Part shown: positions 14,395 through 22,399 of the stretch, piece after piece
How positions within the stretch are numbered: the stretch's first letter is position 1
How the letters are laid out: the number at the start of each line of letters is the position of its first letter
DNA from: Anaeromyxobacter_A sp035538735
GTDB taxonomy: Bacteria; Myxococcota; Myxococcia; Myxococcales; Anaeromyxobacteraceae
NCBI GenBank assembly: GCA_035538735.1
Contig: DATLJU010000290.1
Coordinates: 1-23,584, forward strand
DNA: 23,584 bases
Direction: 5' to 3'
Translations under genes and position numbers: made by a program
Notes under the pieces: generated by a model
The model's input: only the letters and a program-made list of their open reading frames with translations
The model's database searches: none
Told to the model about the DNA's origin: nothing

Positions 14395-15363
14395 ATGCAG
14401 CTCAAGGTCCTCCATCACGGGAACTGCTTCGACGGCTGCGCCTCGGCCGCCCTCTTCAGCCGCTTCTTCGCGGAACGTGAGGGCCGCCGCCTGGGCGCCA
14501 CGACCTACTTTCCGCTCCAGCACGCGCAGAAGGATCCCTTCCCGCCGGACGCGTTCGACGCCGACGTGAACGCGTGCGTCGACTTCCGCTTCTCCCCGTC
14601 GCCGCACCTCCACTGGTGGTTCGATCACCACCAGAGCGCTTTCCAGCCGGCGAGCGACCGGGCGGCCTTCGAGCGCGACGCGACCGGGCAGAAGTTCTGG
14701 GACCCGACCGCCCCCTCGTGCGCGGGGTTCATCGCACGCACCCTGCAGGCGCGCTTCGGGTGGACGGCGCCCGACCTGGCGGAGCTCATCCGCTGGGCCG
14801 ACATCATCGACGCCGCGAAGTTCCCGACCCCCGCCATGCCGGTCCGGCTCGAGGAGCCGGCGCTGCGGCTCATGGCGCTCCTCGAGGCGACGCAGGACCC
14901 GGCGCTCCAGGTGCGGCTCATCGAGGCGCTGCGCGCGCGGCCGCTCGCCGAGATCGCGGCCGAGCCCTGGGTCACCGGCCCGCTCGTGTCCATCCTCGAG
15001 CGCCACTTCAGCTCCATCGAGACGGTGCGGCGGCTCGCCCGACTGGAGGGCGGGGTCGTCGAGATCGACCTGTCGGAGACGGAAATCCAGGGCGCGAACA
15101 AGTTCATCGCGTATGACCTGTTCCCGGAGGCGCGCTACGCGGTGGTCGTGTCACGCGACGCCAAGCGCAGCAAGGTGTCGGTCGGTGCCAACCCCTGGTC
15201 GAAGGTCCCGCGGACGCACGACATCTCCCGGATCTGCGAGCGTTACGGCGGCGGCGGACACCCGGTGGTGGGCGCCGTCTCCCTCGCCCCCGAACGCCTG
15301 CTTGACGCGAGGCGCGTGGCGCGGGAGATCGCAGGCATGCTGAGGGACGGCGGCGCCGCATGA
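14395..15363 (+). CDS. DHH/DHHA1 family phosphoesterase (NrnB-like)
   Basis: A 322-residue DHH-superfamily phosphoesterase. Motif I is HHGNCFDGCASA (7-18), the metal-binding start of the NrnB/cyclic-nucleotide phosphodiesterase-like group. The DHH motif is WWFDHHQS (74-81). The C-terminal DHHA1 domain ends with the substrate-binding YGGGGHPVVGAVSL (284-297). Relatives cleave short oligoribonucleotides, pAp or linear/cyclic dinucleotides with Mn2+; the substrate here is not known. The second family motif, ACVDFRFSP (60-68), carries an Asp. Its stop overlaps the start of a receiver-domain gene as ATGA, implying coupled expression. It is divergent from hprK. Confidence 0.85.
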   Translation: MQLKVLHHGNCFDGCASAALFSRFFAEREGRRLGATTYFPLQHAQKDPFPPDAFDADVNACVDFRFSPSPHLHWWFDHHQSAFQPASDRAAFERDATGQKFWDPTAPSCAGFIARTLQARFGWTAPDLAELIRWADIIDAAKFPTPAMPVRLEEPALRLMALLEATQDPALQVRLIEALRARPLAEIAAEPWVTGPLVSILERHFSSIETVRRLARLEGGVVEIDLSETEIQGANKFIAYDLFPEARYAVVVSRDAKRSKVSVGANPWSKVPRTHDISRICERYGGGGHPVVGAVSLAPERLLDARRVAREIAGMLRDGGAA

Positions 15364-15740
15364 CACCCGGCCAGTACATCCTGGTCGTCGACGACGACGA
15401 CGACTTTCGCGAGGCGGTCTCCGAGGTGCTCGGCGAGGCGGGCTATCCCGTCCAGCAGGCCGAGAACGGCGAGGTGGCGCTGGCGCGCGTCACCGACGAG
15501 CAGCCCGGCATCGTGCTGCTCGACCTGAAGATGCCGGTCCTCGACGGGTGGGGCGTGATGGAGCGGATGCGCGGCGAGGCGAGGAGCGCGGCGGTGCCGA
15601 TCCTCATCCTCTCCGCGTACGGCTTCGAGTGGGAGGCCGAGTTGCTGGGCGCGCAGGGCTACATCCCGAAGTCGGTCGGGATGGAGGAGATCCTCGACCG
15701 CGTCCGGAAGGCCGCCGGTCCGCCCCCGATGCGGCACTGA
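15360..15740 (+). CDS. Stand-alone response-regulator receiver domain
   Basis: A 126-residue CheY-like receiver with no output domain. Phospho-acceptor D55 is in VLLDLKMPVLDGWG; the acidic pocket is in VVDDDDDF (D11-D15); the switch Ser is in LILSAYG (S85) and the conserved Lys in GYIPKSV (K104). All residues needed for phosphorylation are present. It overlaps the DHH phosphoesterase stop by four bases (ATGA), which suggests the two are made in fixed ratio and may interact. No histidine kinase is in the window. The segment after the Ser lacks the typical loop found in CheY, so partner choice probably differs. Confidence 0.92.
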   Translation: MTPGQYILVVDDDDDFREAVSEVLGEAGYPVQQAENGEVALARVTDEQPGIVLLDLKMPVLDGWGVMERMRGEARSAAVPILILSAYGFEWEAELLGAQGYIPKSVGMEEILDRVRKAAGPPPMRH

Positions 15741-15749
15741 CCGCCCCGC

Positions 15750-15790
15750 GGGGTCGTAGGGGGGGGGCTCGTCCCCCGCCCAACGACCCC
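15750..15790. terminator. Strong hairpin between convergent genes
   Basis: GGGGTCGT (15750-15757) pairs with ACGACCCC (15783-15790), and an inner run of G (15759-15767) can pair with CCCCC (15773-15777). It lies between the receiver gene (+) and the metallophosphoesterase gene (-). There is no U-tract, but the structure is very stable and could end transcripts in both directions. Confidence 0.5.
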
Positions 15791-15804
15791 GAGCGAGCGG
15801 GGTG

Positions 15805-16581
15805 TCAATGCAACGCGGGCGGTTCGGCGCCGGCCGCCGCGTACGCCCGCTCGTCCGGCTCCTCGAGCTCGACGATGCGGAAGCGCCGGTCGAAGGCCTT
15901 CTTGAGCAGCGGCATCGCCACGTTGTAGACCGGCACGCCCTTGGGGGTCCGACCCTCCAGCGCGCCGTGGTGCGCGTGCCCGTGGAAGACCGCCTGGGCG
16001 CCGAAGGCGTCGACGGGGGTGACGAGGCGGCTCGTCCCCAGGAACGGGCTGATCTCGGCGCGCTCGCCCGCGGTCGTGGCGGCGATGGGCGCGTAGTGCA
16101 TGATGACGACGCGGTGCAGCGTGTCGATCTGCCCCAGCGCGGCCTCGAGCTTGAGCGCCTCGTTGACGGCCTCCTGCACGAAGGCCTTGACCACCGGCTC
16201 GCCGAAGGCCTGCAGCGTCGCCTTGTCGAAGCCGCAGCCGAACCCCTTCACGCCGGCGACGCCGAGACGCTTGTCGAAGATCGCGTACTCGCCGTCGAGC
16301 AGGTGGACCTTCGCCTCGCGCATGATCCGGCAGATCTCGCGATGCTGGCCCGCCTCGAAGTCGTGGTTCCCCAGCACCGCCGCGCACGGGACCCGCAGCT
16401 CGGAGAAGGCCTCCGCCAGGGTCTTCGCCTCGTCCGGCAATCCGCGCTCCGTGAGATCGCCGCACAGCACGAGCCCTTCGGCCTCGCCGTTCACGGCCCG
16501 GACCAGCTCGCGGAACCGGCCGTGCTGGTCGTCCCGGCAGTGGAGGTCACCCAGCGCCGCCAGGCGAAACGATCGCGCCAT
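15805..16581 (-). CDS. Calcineurin-like metallophosphoesterase
   Basis: A 258-residue cytoplasmic metallophosphoesterase with no signal peptide. The dinuclear metal motifs appear in order: GDLHC (11-15), GDLTERG (41-47), GNHD (71-74), MHYAP (H162) and HGHAHHG (200-206). The length and order fit the small class III phosphodiesterase/phosphatase group. The substrate is unknown. A good Shine-Dalgarno (GGGAGGGAG) precedes the ATG at 16581. That ATG is inside the end of the upstream nucleotidyltransferase gene, giving a 35-bp overlap; the two are almost certainly co-translated. The C-terminal tail is Ala/Glu-rich. Confidence 0.9.
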   Translation of the reverse strand: MARSFRLAALGDLHCRDDQHGRFRELVRAVNGEAEGLVLCGDLTERGLPDEAKTLAEAFSELRVPCAAVLGNHDFEAGQHREICRIMREAKVHLLDGEYAIFDKRLGVAGVKGFGCGFDKATLQAFGEPVVKAFVQEAVNEALKLEAALGQIDTLHRVVIMHYAPIAATTAGERAEISPFLGTSRLVTPVDAFGAQAVFHGHAHHGALEGRTPKGVPVYNVAMPLLKKAFDRRFRIVELEEPDERAYAAAGAEPPALH

Positions 16582-17344
16582 CTTCGCTCCCTCCCGCCGC
16601 CGCGCCCCGCCCGCTCAGGTGGAGCTCCCGCCCGTCCTCGTAACCGAGCCGGTCGAGCGCGTGGCGGTACTGGACCTTCGAGACGAGCGGACCGCGGCAG
16701 ACGCGCCGCTCCCAGTCACCGTCGACGATGTCCTGCCAGGCGCGGCGGAGCAGCTCGCGCATGACCCACTCCGGCACCCGCGAGCGATCGGATGGGAAGG
16801 AGAAGCGGTACAGGACGAGCTGCGCGAGGAGCACCTCCCAGTGCGGGCCGAACCGCGCCAGGAGACGTCCCCAGTCCATGCGCTCGCCGCAAGCGTGGAC
16901 GAGGTTGGCGACGTCGTTCCCGTCGTACCGCTCCCGCTCGCAGACATAGCCCTTCGACCAGATCATCTCCTCGGGCGGCGCGAGCAGCACTGGGTGGCCC
17001 ATGACCTCGCCGGGCAGCGCGTGCTCGAACCACTCGTCGTCCACCGCCGCCACCCCGTTGCCAGACGAGAAGATGACGTCGACGTACCACTCGCCGCGGT
17101 AGCCCTTGCCCAGCCAGACCGGGTCGAGCAGCTCGGTGCGGAAGCCCGCCTGCTCGAGCGCGGCGAAAGCCCCATCCACGTCGCGCCGCCGCACGAACAC
17201 GTCCAGGTCCTTCGTGTCCCGGAAGATGCCGGTGTACTCGAAGTAGGCGTAGGCACCCGCCACCAGGAACGGCACCTCCGCCTCCCGGAGGGCCGCGATC
17301 GCGTCGGCCCGGGCGTCGAGCTCGGCGGCGGGCCGTCGCTGCAT
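16547..17344 (-). CDS. Nucleotidyltransferase-fold protein
   Basis: A 265-residue protein with a minimal polymerase-beta-type nucleotidyltransferase core: VPFLVAGAYAYFEYTG (~25-40) followed by RDTKDLDVFV (42-51) with the metal-binding D46 and D48, and a third Asp in YVDVIFSSG (D89). The C-terminal half is helical with Trp/Arg-rich segments and is not recognised. Related proteins are annotated as nucleotidyltransferase or AbiEii-like, but no toxin-antitoxin partner is present. The start is ATG 17344, with GGAGAGGAG just upstream; the frame is open to 17377 as well. It overlaps the metallophosphoesterase gene by 35 bp. The NTP substrate and acceptor are unknown. Confidence 0.8.
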   Translation of the reverse strand: MQRRPAAELDARADAIAALREAEVPFLVAGAYAYFEYTGIFRDTKDLDVFVRRRDVDGAFAALEQAGFRTELLDPVWLGKGYRGEWYVDVIFSSGNGVAAVDDEWFEHALPGEVMGHPVLLAPPEEMIWSKGYVCERERYDGNDVANLVHACGERMDWGRLLARFGPHWEVLLAQLVLYRFSFPSDRSRVPEWVMRELLRRAWQDIVDGDWERRVCRGPLVSKVQYRHALDRLGYEDGRELHLSGRGAAAGGSEDGAIVSPGGAG

Positions 17345-17478
17345 GGCGCTCTCCTCTCCGGGCGGCGGAGACCTCATCCTCGAAAGCTGACCACGACGCG
17401 CGCTCCGCGGAACGGCTCGCCGCCGCCGTGTCCAGGCCTGACGGGCGGGCGGGCGCGAGCCGGTTCACAGGGTCGTTC

Positions 17479-18654
17479 TCAGTCGTCGTCGGCGAGCGTG
17501 GCCGGCCGAATCGCCTCCCGACCGAACCGGCGGTTCACCGCGTCGACCGCTGCGTTCACCGCGGCGCGACGCGCCGCGTCCGCCGCCGGGCGCTGCTCGA
17601 AGAGCCCGAGCTGCTCCGCGCGCACCTCGAAGCTGCTGACGGACACGCCGATGAGCCGCACCGGCCGATCGAGCTCGACGCGCTCGAGCTGCTCGCGGGC
17701 CGCGGCGAACACGGCCGCGCCGTCGTCGGTGGCGGCCGCCAGCGTGCAGCGGCGGGTGACGAGCGTGAAGTCGGAGTACTTCACCTTCAGCGTCACGGTC
17801 CGTCCCCGCAGGCCCGCCTCGCGCAGCCGGCGCGCGGTGCGCTCGGCCTGGGCGAGGAGGTGGGGGAGGAGCGCCGCGCGTCCGGTGAGGTCCTCTTCGA
17901 ACGTCTCCTCGGCGCCGACGCTGCGCGACGGCTCGTCCGGCACGACCTCGCGCGGGTCGTCGCCCCGCGCCAGCGCGACGAGGTGGCGCGCCGCCCCGCT
18001 GCCGAGCGCCGCCGCGACGAGCGCCTCGGGCGCGGCGGCCAGCTGGCCGATGCGGTGAACCCCGAGCTTCGCCAGCGCCGCCTCCGTCACCTTGCCGACG
18101 CCCCACAGCCTCGAGACGGGGAGCGGGGCGAGGAACTCGCGCGTTCCCCCCGCCGGGACCTCCACCAGCCCGTCGGGCTTGCCGAGATCGCTCGCGATCT
18201 TCGCGGCGAGCTTCATCTCGGCGACGCCGGCCGAGACCGTGAGGCCGACCTCCGCCTTGACGCGCTGGCGCAACGCCTCGGCGACGGCGCGGCCGCCGCC
18301 GTACAGGGCCTCGCTGGCGGTCACGTCGAGGAACGCCTCGTCGAGCGAGAGCGGCTCGACCAGCGGCGTGTACTCCCGGTACATGGCGAACACGCGCCCC
18401 GACAGCTCCTCGTACCGGGGGAAGCGCGGCGACACGAAGACGCCCTCCGGGCAGAGCCGGCGTGCGCGCACGGTCGGCATGGCCGAGCGCACGCCGAAGC
18501 GGCGCGCCTCGTAGCTCGCGGCGCAGACCACGCCGCGCGCCGAGGGGCCGGCCACCACCACCGGACGGCCGCGGAGGGCGGGTTCGTCGAGCTGCTCCAC
18601 CGACGCGTAGAACGCGTCGAGATCGAGGTGGAGGATGGCGCGGCGCCCGGCCAT
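17479..18654 (-). CDS. dinB: DNA polymerase IV (Y family)
   Basis: A 391-residue translesion polymerase. The N-terminus is AILHLDLDAFYASVE with catalytic D11 and D13; the steric-gate Phe follows. SLDEAFLDVT (103-112) supplies D105 and E106. SYEARRFGVRSAMP (47-60) is the fingers signature, and SAGVAEMKLAAKIASDLGKPDG the thumb/HhH region. QLGLF (348-352) is a beta-clamp binding motif, followed by about 39 more residues, so it is not at the extreme C-terminus as in E. coli. The start is ATG 18654 because the conserved fold begins there; the open frame upstream is not protein-like. No SOS box is evident. A TAGAAC lies 5 nt before the ATG. Confidence 0.94.
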   Translation of the reverse strand: MAGRRAILHLDLDAFYASVEQLDEPALRGRPVVVAGPSARGVVCAASYEARRFGVRSAMPTVRARRLCPEGVFVSPRFPRYEELSGRVFAMYREYTPLVEPLSLDEAFLDVTASEALYGGGRAVAEALRQRVKAEVGLTVSAGVAEMKLAAKIASDLGKPDGLVEVPAGGTREFLAPLPVSRLWGVGKVTEAALAKLGVHRIGQLAAAPEALVAAALGSGAARHLVALARGDDPREVVPDEPSRSVGAEETFEEDLTGRAALLPHLLAQAERTARRLREAGLRGRTVTLKVKYSDFTLVTRRCTLAAATDDGAAVFAAAREQLERVELDRPVRLIGVSVSSFEVRAEQLGLFEQRPAADAARRAAVNAAVDAVNRRFGREAIRPATLADDD

Positions 18655-18659
18655 GCCTG

Positions 18660-18665
18660 GTTCTA
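18660..18665 (-). promoter_or_regulatory. -10-like element before dinB
   Basis: TAGAAC on the minus strand lies 5 nt before the dinB ATG. The -35 region is weak. It fits the short-leader pattern seen at other genes here, but the spacing is the shortest of the set. Confidence 0.28.
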
Positions 18666-18742
18666 GCACCGCGGCGCGCGGCGCTCTCGACCGGGGCCCC
18701 CGACAGCTCCTCCTTCTATCGAGGGAACCCGCCATGCGTCCG

Positions 18743-18756
18743 TTGACGCCGGTCAA
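18743..18756 (+). promoter_or_regulatory. Inverted repeat TTGAC-N4-GTCAA before the TetR gene
   Basis: TTGAC (18743-18747) and GTCAA (18752-18756) form perfect arms around a 4-bp spacer, 11 bp before the TetR ATG at 18768. TetR proteins usually bind short palindromes at their own promoters, so this is a candidate operator. It also contains a -35-like TTGACG; TATGAG (18767-18772), 18 bp later, would be a -10, but it overlaps the annotated ATG. Confidence 0.4.
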
Positions 18757-18767
18757 GCGGCCCCGCT

Positions 18768-19427
18768 ATGAGCCGGTTCGTGGACGGCTCCCTCGCCGCG
18801 AAGACGCCCCTCGGTGTGAAACCGTCGATCGCGGAGCGGCTGTGGGACGCGGCCCGCACCGAGTTCTCGCTGCGCGGTTACCACGGCGCGCGCGTGCAGG
18901 GCATCGCCCGCCGCGCCGGATGCAACGTGGCGCTGCTGTATCGACACTGGGCGTCGAAGAGCGCGCTCTACTCCGAGGTCCTGCGCTCGATCTGGCGGAG
19001 CATCCTGGGCGAGGTCGTCCAGCTGATGGAGCAGGGGCGTGGTGCGCCGGCGGTCGTGGGCGCCTACCTCGACGCGAACTTCCGCGATCCGCTCGGCGCC
19101 CAGATCCTGATCCGGGAGTTCCTCGACGGCAGCCCTTTCCTGAACCAGCTCTTCGCGGCCGAGCCGGAGCTCGTCGAGCCGGTGCGCCACGCGGCGCGCG
19201 CGATCGCGGGCGAGGCGACGCCCGCGGCGCCGGCCCTGCGGCCCGGGCTCGATCCCACGCTGGCCGTGCTCACCATCGGCGGCCTGGCCGCCCTGGCCGC
19301 CTCGGCGCACGAGGCCGCCCAGCCGTTCCTGGCGGCGCCGGTGCCTCCCGAGGCGTGGCGCCGGCACCTGTACGACCTCCTGCTGCACGGCGTGCTCGGC
19401 TGCCAGGAACCTCCGTCCACGGCCTAG
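18768..19427 (+). CDS. TetR family transcriptional regulator
   Basis: A 219-residue TetR-type repressor. Residues ~20-70 hold the helix-turn-helix: IAERLWDAARTEFSLRGYHG, then VQGIARRAGCNVALLYRHW and ASKSALYSEVL, which fit the family pattern closely. The C-terminal ligand-binding domain is not conserved enough to name a ligand. The start at ATG 18768 lacks a Shine-Dalgarno sequence; GTG 18816, which removes 16 residues but keeps the whole DNA-binding domain, is an alternative. It is divergent from dinB and is followed 82 bp later by the ThiO-like oxidase gene. A short inverted repeat upstream may be its operator. Confidence 0.9.
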   Translation: MSRFVDGSLAAKTPLGVKPSIAERLWDAARTEFSLRGYHGARVQGIARRAGCNVALLYRHWASKSALYSEVLRSIWRSILGEVVQLMEQGRGAPAVVGAYLDANFRDPLGAQILIREFLDGSPFLNQLFAAEPELVEPVRHAARAIAGEATPAAPALRPGLDPTLAVLTIGGLAALAASAHEAAQPFLAAPVPPEAWRRHLYDLLLHGVLGCQEPPSTA

Positions 19428-19495
19428 CTGCGCTCAGCGGCATCTCGCCGCGAATAGACGCTCGGTTTCGGTTTCCCGTCCGGACGCCGCGGGGC

Positions 19496-19501
19496 TAGTC
19501 T
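19496..19501 (+). promoter_or_regulatory. -10-like element before the ThiO-like gene
   Basis: TAGTCT lies 8 nt before the ATG at 19510 with no Shine-Dalgarno sequence. The -35 region (TTTCCC at 18 bp) is weak. Confidence 0.35.
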
Positions 19502-19509
19502 CCGCCCCC

Positions 19510-20622
19510 ATGCGTCACGACGTGGTGGTGATCGGGGCGGGTGTGCAGGGGTGCGCGGTCGCGCTCCGCCTCGCCCAGGCGGGCCAGGACGTGCTGGTGC
19601 TCGAGCGGAGCATCCCCGGGGCGGAGGCCTCCAGCGCGGCCGGCGGCATCCTTTCACCGGGCGTGGAGGCCGTCGAGCCGGGCCCGTTCTACGCGCTCTG
19701 CCGCGCCTCGCTGGAGCGCTACCCCGCGCTCGTACGCGAGGTCGAGGCGCTCACGGGCGTGGCGGTCGGCTACCGCGGCGGCGGCACGCTGGAGGTGGCG
19801 CTCGAGGACGACCACGCCCGGCTCCTCGCCGCGCGCGCGGAGCGGCTCGAGCGGCAGGGCCTGCCGGCGGAGGTCCTCGACGACACCGCGGCGCGCGAGC
19901 TCGAGCCGAGCCTCTCGCGCGAGACTCGCGGCGCGCTCTTCTTCCCCGACGAGGCGTCGGTCGACCCGCGGCTGCTCTCGCGCGCGCTCTACCTGGCCGC
20001 GCGCGCCGCGGGCGCGAAGTTCCAGACTGGCCAGGTGCTGCGGATCGTCCACGAAGGCGGGCGTGCGGTGGCCGTCGAGCACGAGGCGGGCCGCATCGAC
20101 GCCGGGGCGGTGGTGCTGGCGGCCGGGGCCTGGAGCGCGCTCGTGCCGGGGAGCGGCCTGCCGCGCGGCGCGGTGCGCCCGGTGCGGGGCCAGATCGCGC
20201 TCCTCGACACCCGGCAGCGCCTCCTCTCCCGCGTCGTCTTCAGCGACAAGGGGTACGTGGTGCCGCGCGCCGACGGGCGCCTCCTGTGCGGATCGACCAT
20301 GGAGGAGGTCGGCTTCGAGAAGGCGGTCACCGCGGGCGGCCTTCACGCGGTGCTCGGCCTCGCCATCGAGATCGCGCCCGCGCTGGCGCAGGCACCCGTG
20401 ATCGAGACCTGGTCGAACTTCCGCCCGGCGTCCCCGGACGGCTGGCCGGTGCTGGGGACCTCCTCGGTGCCCGGCCTCTTCTACGCGACGGGTCACACGC
20501 GGAACGGCATCCTCCTCACCGCCATCACCGCCGACGCGGTGAGCGCGGCCGTGCTGGGGAAGGCGCCGCCGGTCGACCTCGGGCCGTTCTCCGTCGAGCG
20601 GCTCGCGCCGCGGGGAGCGTGA
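19510..20622 (+). CDS. FAD-dependent oxidase, ThiO (glycine oxidase)-like
   Basis: A 370-residue flavoprotein of the D-amino-acid oxidase/glycine oxidase family. The FAD-binding Rossmann motif is VVVIGAGVQGCAVALRLA (5-22) ending in the acidic LVLER (30-34). ASSAAGGILSPGVE is the family's second FAD contact segment. The C-terminal WSNFRPASPDGWPVLG and ATGHTRNGILLTAITADAV match ThiO. ThiO oxidises glycine to the imine used to form the thiazole of thiamine. No other thi gene is nearby, so the substrate could instead be another small amino acid. The length is normal. It converges with the PD40 lipoprotein gene, with 30 bp between the ends. Confidence 0.85.
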   Translation: MRHDVVVIGAGVQGCAVALRLAQAGQDVLVLERSIPGAEASSAAGGILSPGVEAVEPGPFYALCRASLERYPALVREVEALTGVAVGYRGGGTLEVALEDDHARLLAARAERLERQGLPAEVLDDTAARELEPSLSRETRGALFFPDEASVDPRLLSRALYLAARAAGAKFQTGQVLRIVHEGGRAVAVEHEAGRIDAGAVVLAAGAWSALVPGSGLPRGAVRPVRGQIALLDTRQRLLSRVVFSDKGYVVPRADGRLLCGSTMEEVGFEKAVTAGGLHAVLGLAIEIAPALAQAPVIETWSNFRPASPDGWPVLGTSSVPGLFYATGHTRNGILLTAITADAVSAAVLGKAPPVDLGPFSVERLAPRGA

Positions 20623-20652
20623 CCGCCGTCCGCGGCTCGCTCCTCTGCCGGA

Positions 20653-21708
<1,056 letters not shown>

Positions 21709-21880
21709 GCTGCGCTACATAGTGCCCGCGCGAGCGCAGCCGAGCACCCCTCGGGGCGCCACCACACGAAGGTCCCTGCAAGAGGTCCGTCCAACGGGGC
21801 GCGATGGCGGTGCTTAGGGAGCGAGGGCCGTGGATCCAACTCCCCTCCACTGGCTTGTCCGCCCAGCTCGAGCGGGCCAC

Positions 21881-21902
21881 ATTCCGTGGCGAGGATCGGA
21901 AT
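21881..21902. repeat. Inverted repeat at the start of the 145-residue gene
   Basis: ATTCCG (21881-21886) and CGGAAT (21897-21902) are perfect arms around a 10-nt loop. The right arm includes the first two bases of the ATG at 21901, and the loop carries GAGG, the only candidate ribosome-binding sequence. It could mask the start codon in the mRNA, act as an operator, or be chance. Confidence 0.3.
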
Positions 21903-22338
21903 GTTCTCACTCGTCGGGATGCTCCTCCTGTTCCGGTTCGGCTCCATCCCGCCAAACGACACGTCCCTCCCCGTCTCGTTTCGCGCCGAGGCGCGCAAGG
22001 TCGTGCTCGCGCGCTCGCGCTTCGACTACAGCCTGCGGCCCACGCTCCGGACCCGTGGACGCGATGACGCCCCCCCGTCGTTGCCCGCCGTGGAACCGCC
22101 GCTCGCGGACAGCGCGACGTCGAGCGCTCTCGACCTGCCGCTCGGCGCCGGCCCGGTGCTCGGGCCGCTCCGCCCCGCTTATCACCCCCGCGAATGGGTA
22201 TCCGGCGTCGCCCAGCGGCTGAACGTCGCCGATCACCCTCTCGCCCGGGCCGCGATCTGGCTGTCGGCGATCCCGGTCGAGCTCGACGCGCGCCCGCCGA
22301 GTCGCGTGTACGTGCGCCTCACCCTCAAAGGCTTTTGA
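21901..22338 (+). CDS. Hypothetical 145-residue protein, N-terminal hydrophobic segment
   Basis: I do not recognise this protein. The frame shows strong G/C at third codon positions throughout, like its neighbours, so it is probably a real gene. From ATG 21901 it has a short hydrophobic start (MFSLVGMLLLFRFG), then a Pro/Arg-rich region and a C-terminal half with two short predicted beta or amphipathic segments. Three of the four ends of sense and antisense frames here belong to nearby genes; only this frame keeps a consistent codon pattern over 21901-22338. The hydrophobic stretch is short for a full membrane helix (about 11 residues), so anchoring is uncertain. It lies 62 bp before the TPR-zincin gene on the same strand. 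Confidence 0.55.
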   Translation: MFSLVGMLLLFRFGSIPPNDTSLPVSFRAEARKVVLARSRFDYSLRPTLRTRGRDDAPPSLPAVEPPLADSATSSALDLPLGAGPVLGPLRPAYHPREWVSGVAQRLNVADHPLARAAIWLSAIPVELDARPPSRVYVRLTLKGF

Positions 22339-22399
22339 CGGCGGCAGCCGCCTGGCCGCCCGTTGGTAGGCCCGGCGGGGTGTGGCAAACTGACGGCCG

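Noticed and set aside
16547..17344. AbiEii-type toxin of a toxin-antitoxin pair
   Set aside because: The nucleotidyltransferase core is similar, but no AbiEi-like antitoxin is adjacent; the partner is a phosphoesterase.
18655..18767. SOS/LexA box upstream of dinB
   Set aside because: No GTTC/GAAC-type palindrome is visible; the only inverted repeat is TTGAC-N4-GTCAA, closer to the TetR gene.
21709..21900. Extra gene or RNA in the gap between the PD40 and 145-residue genes
   Set aside because: Short frames lack coding bias; I see only the start-site inverted repeat, with no convincing promoter pair.
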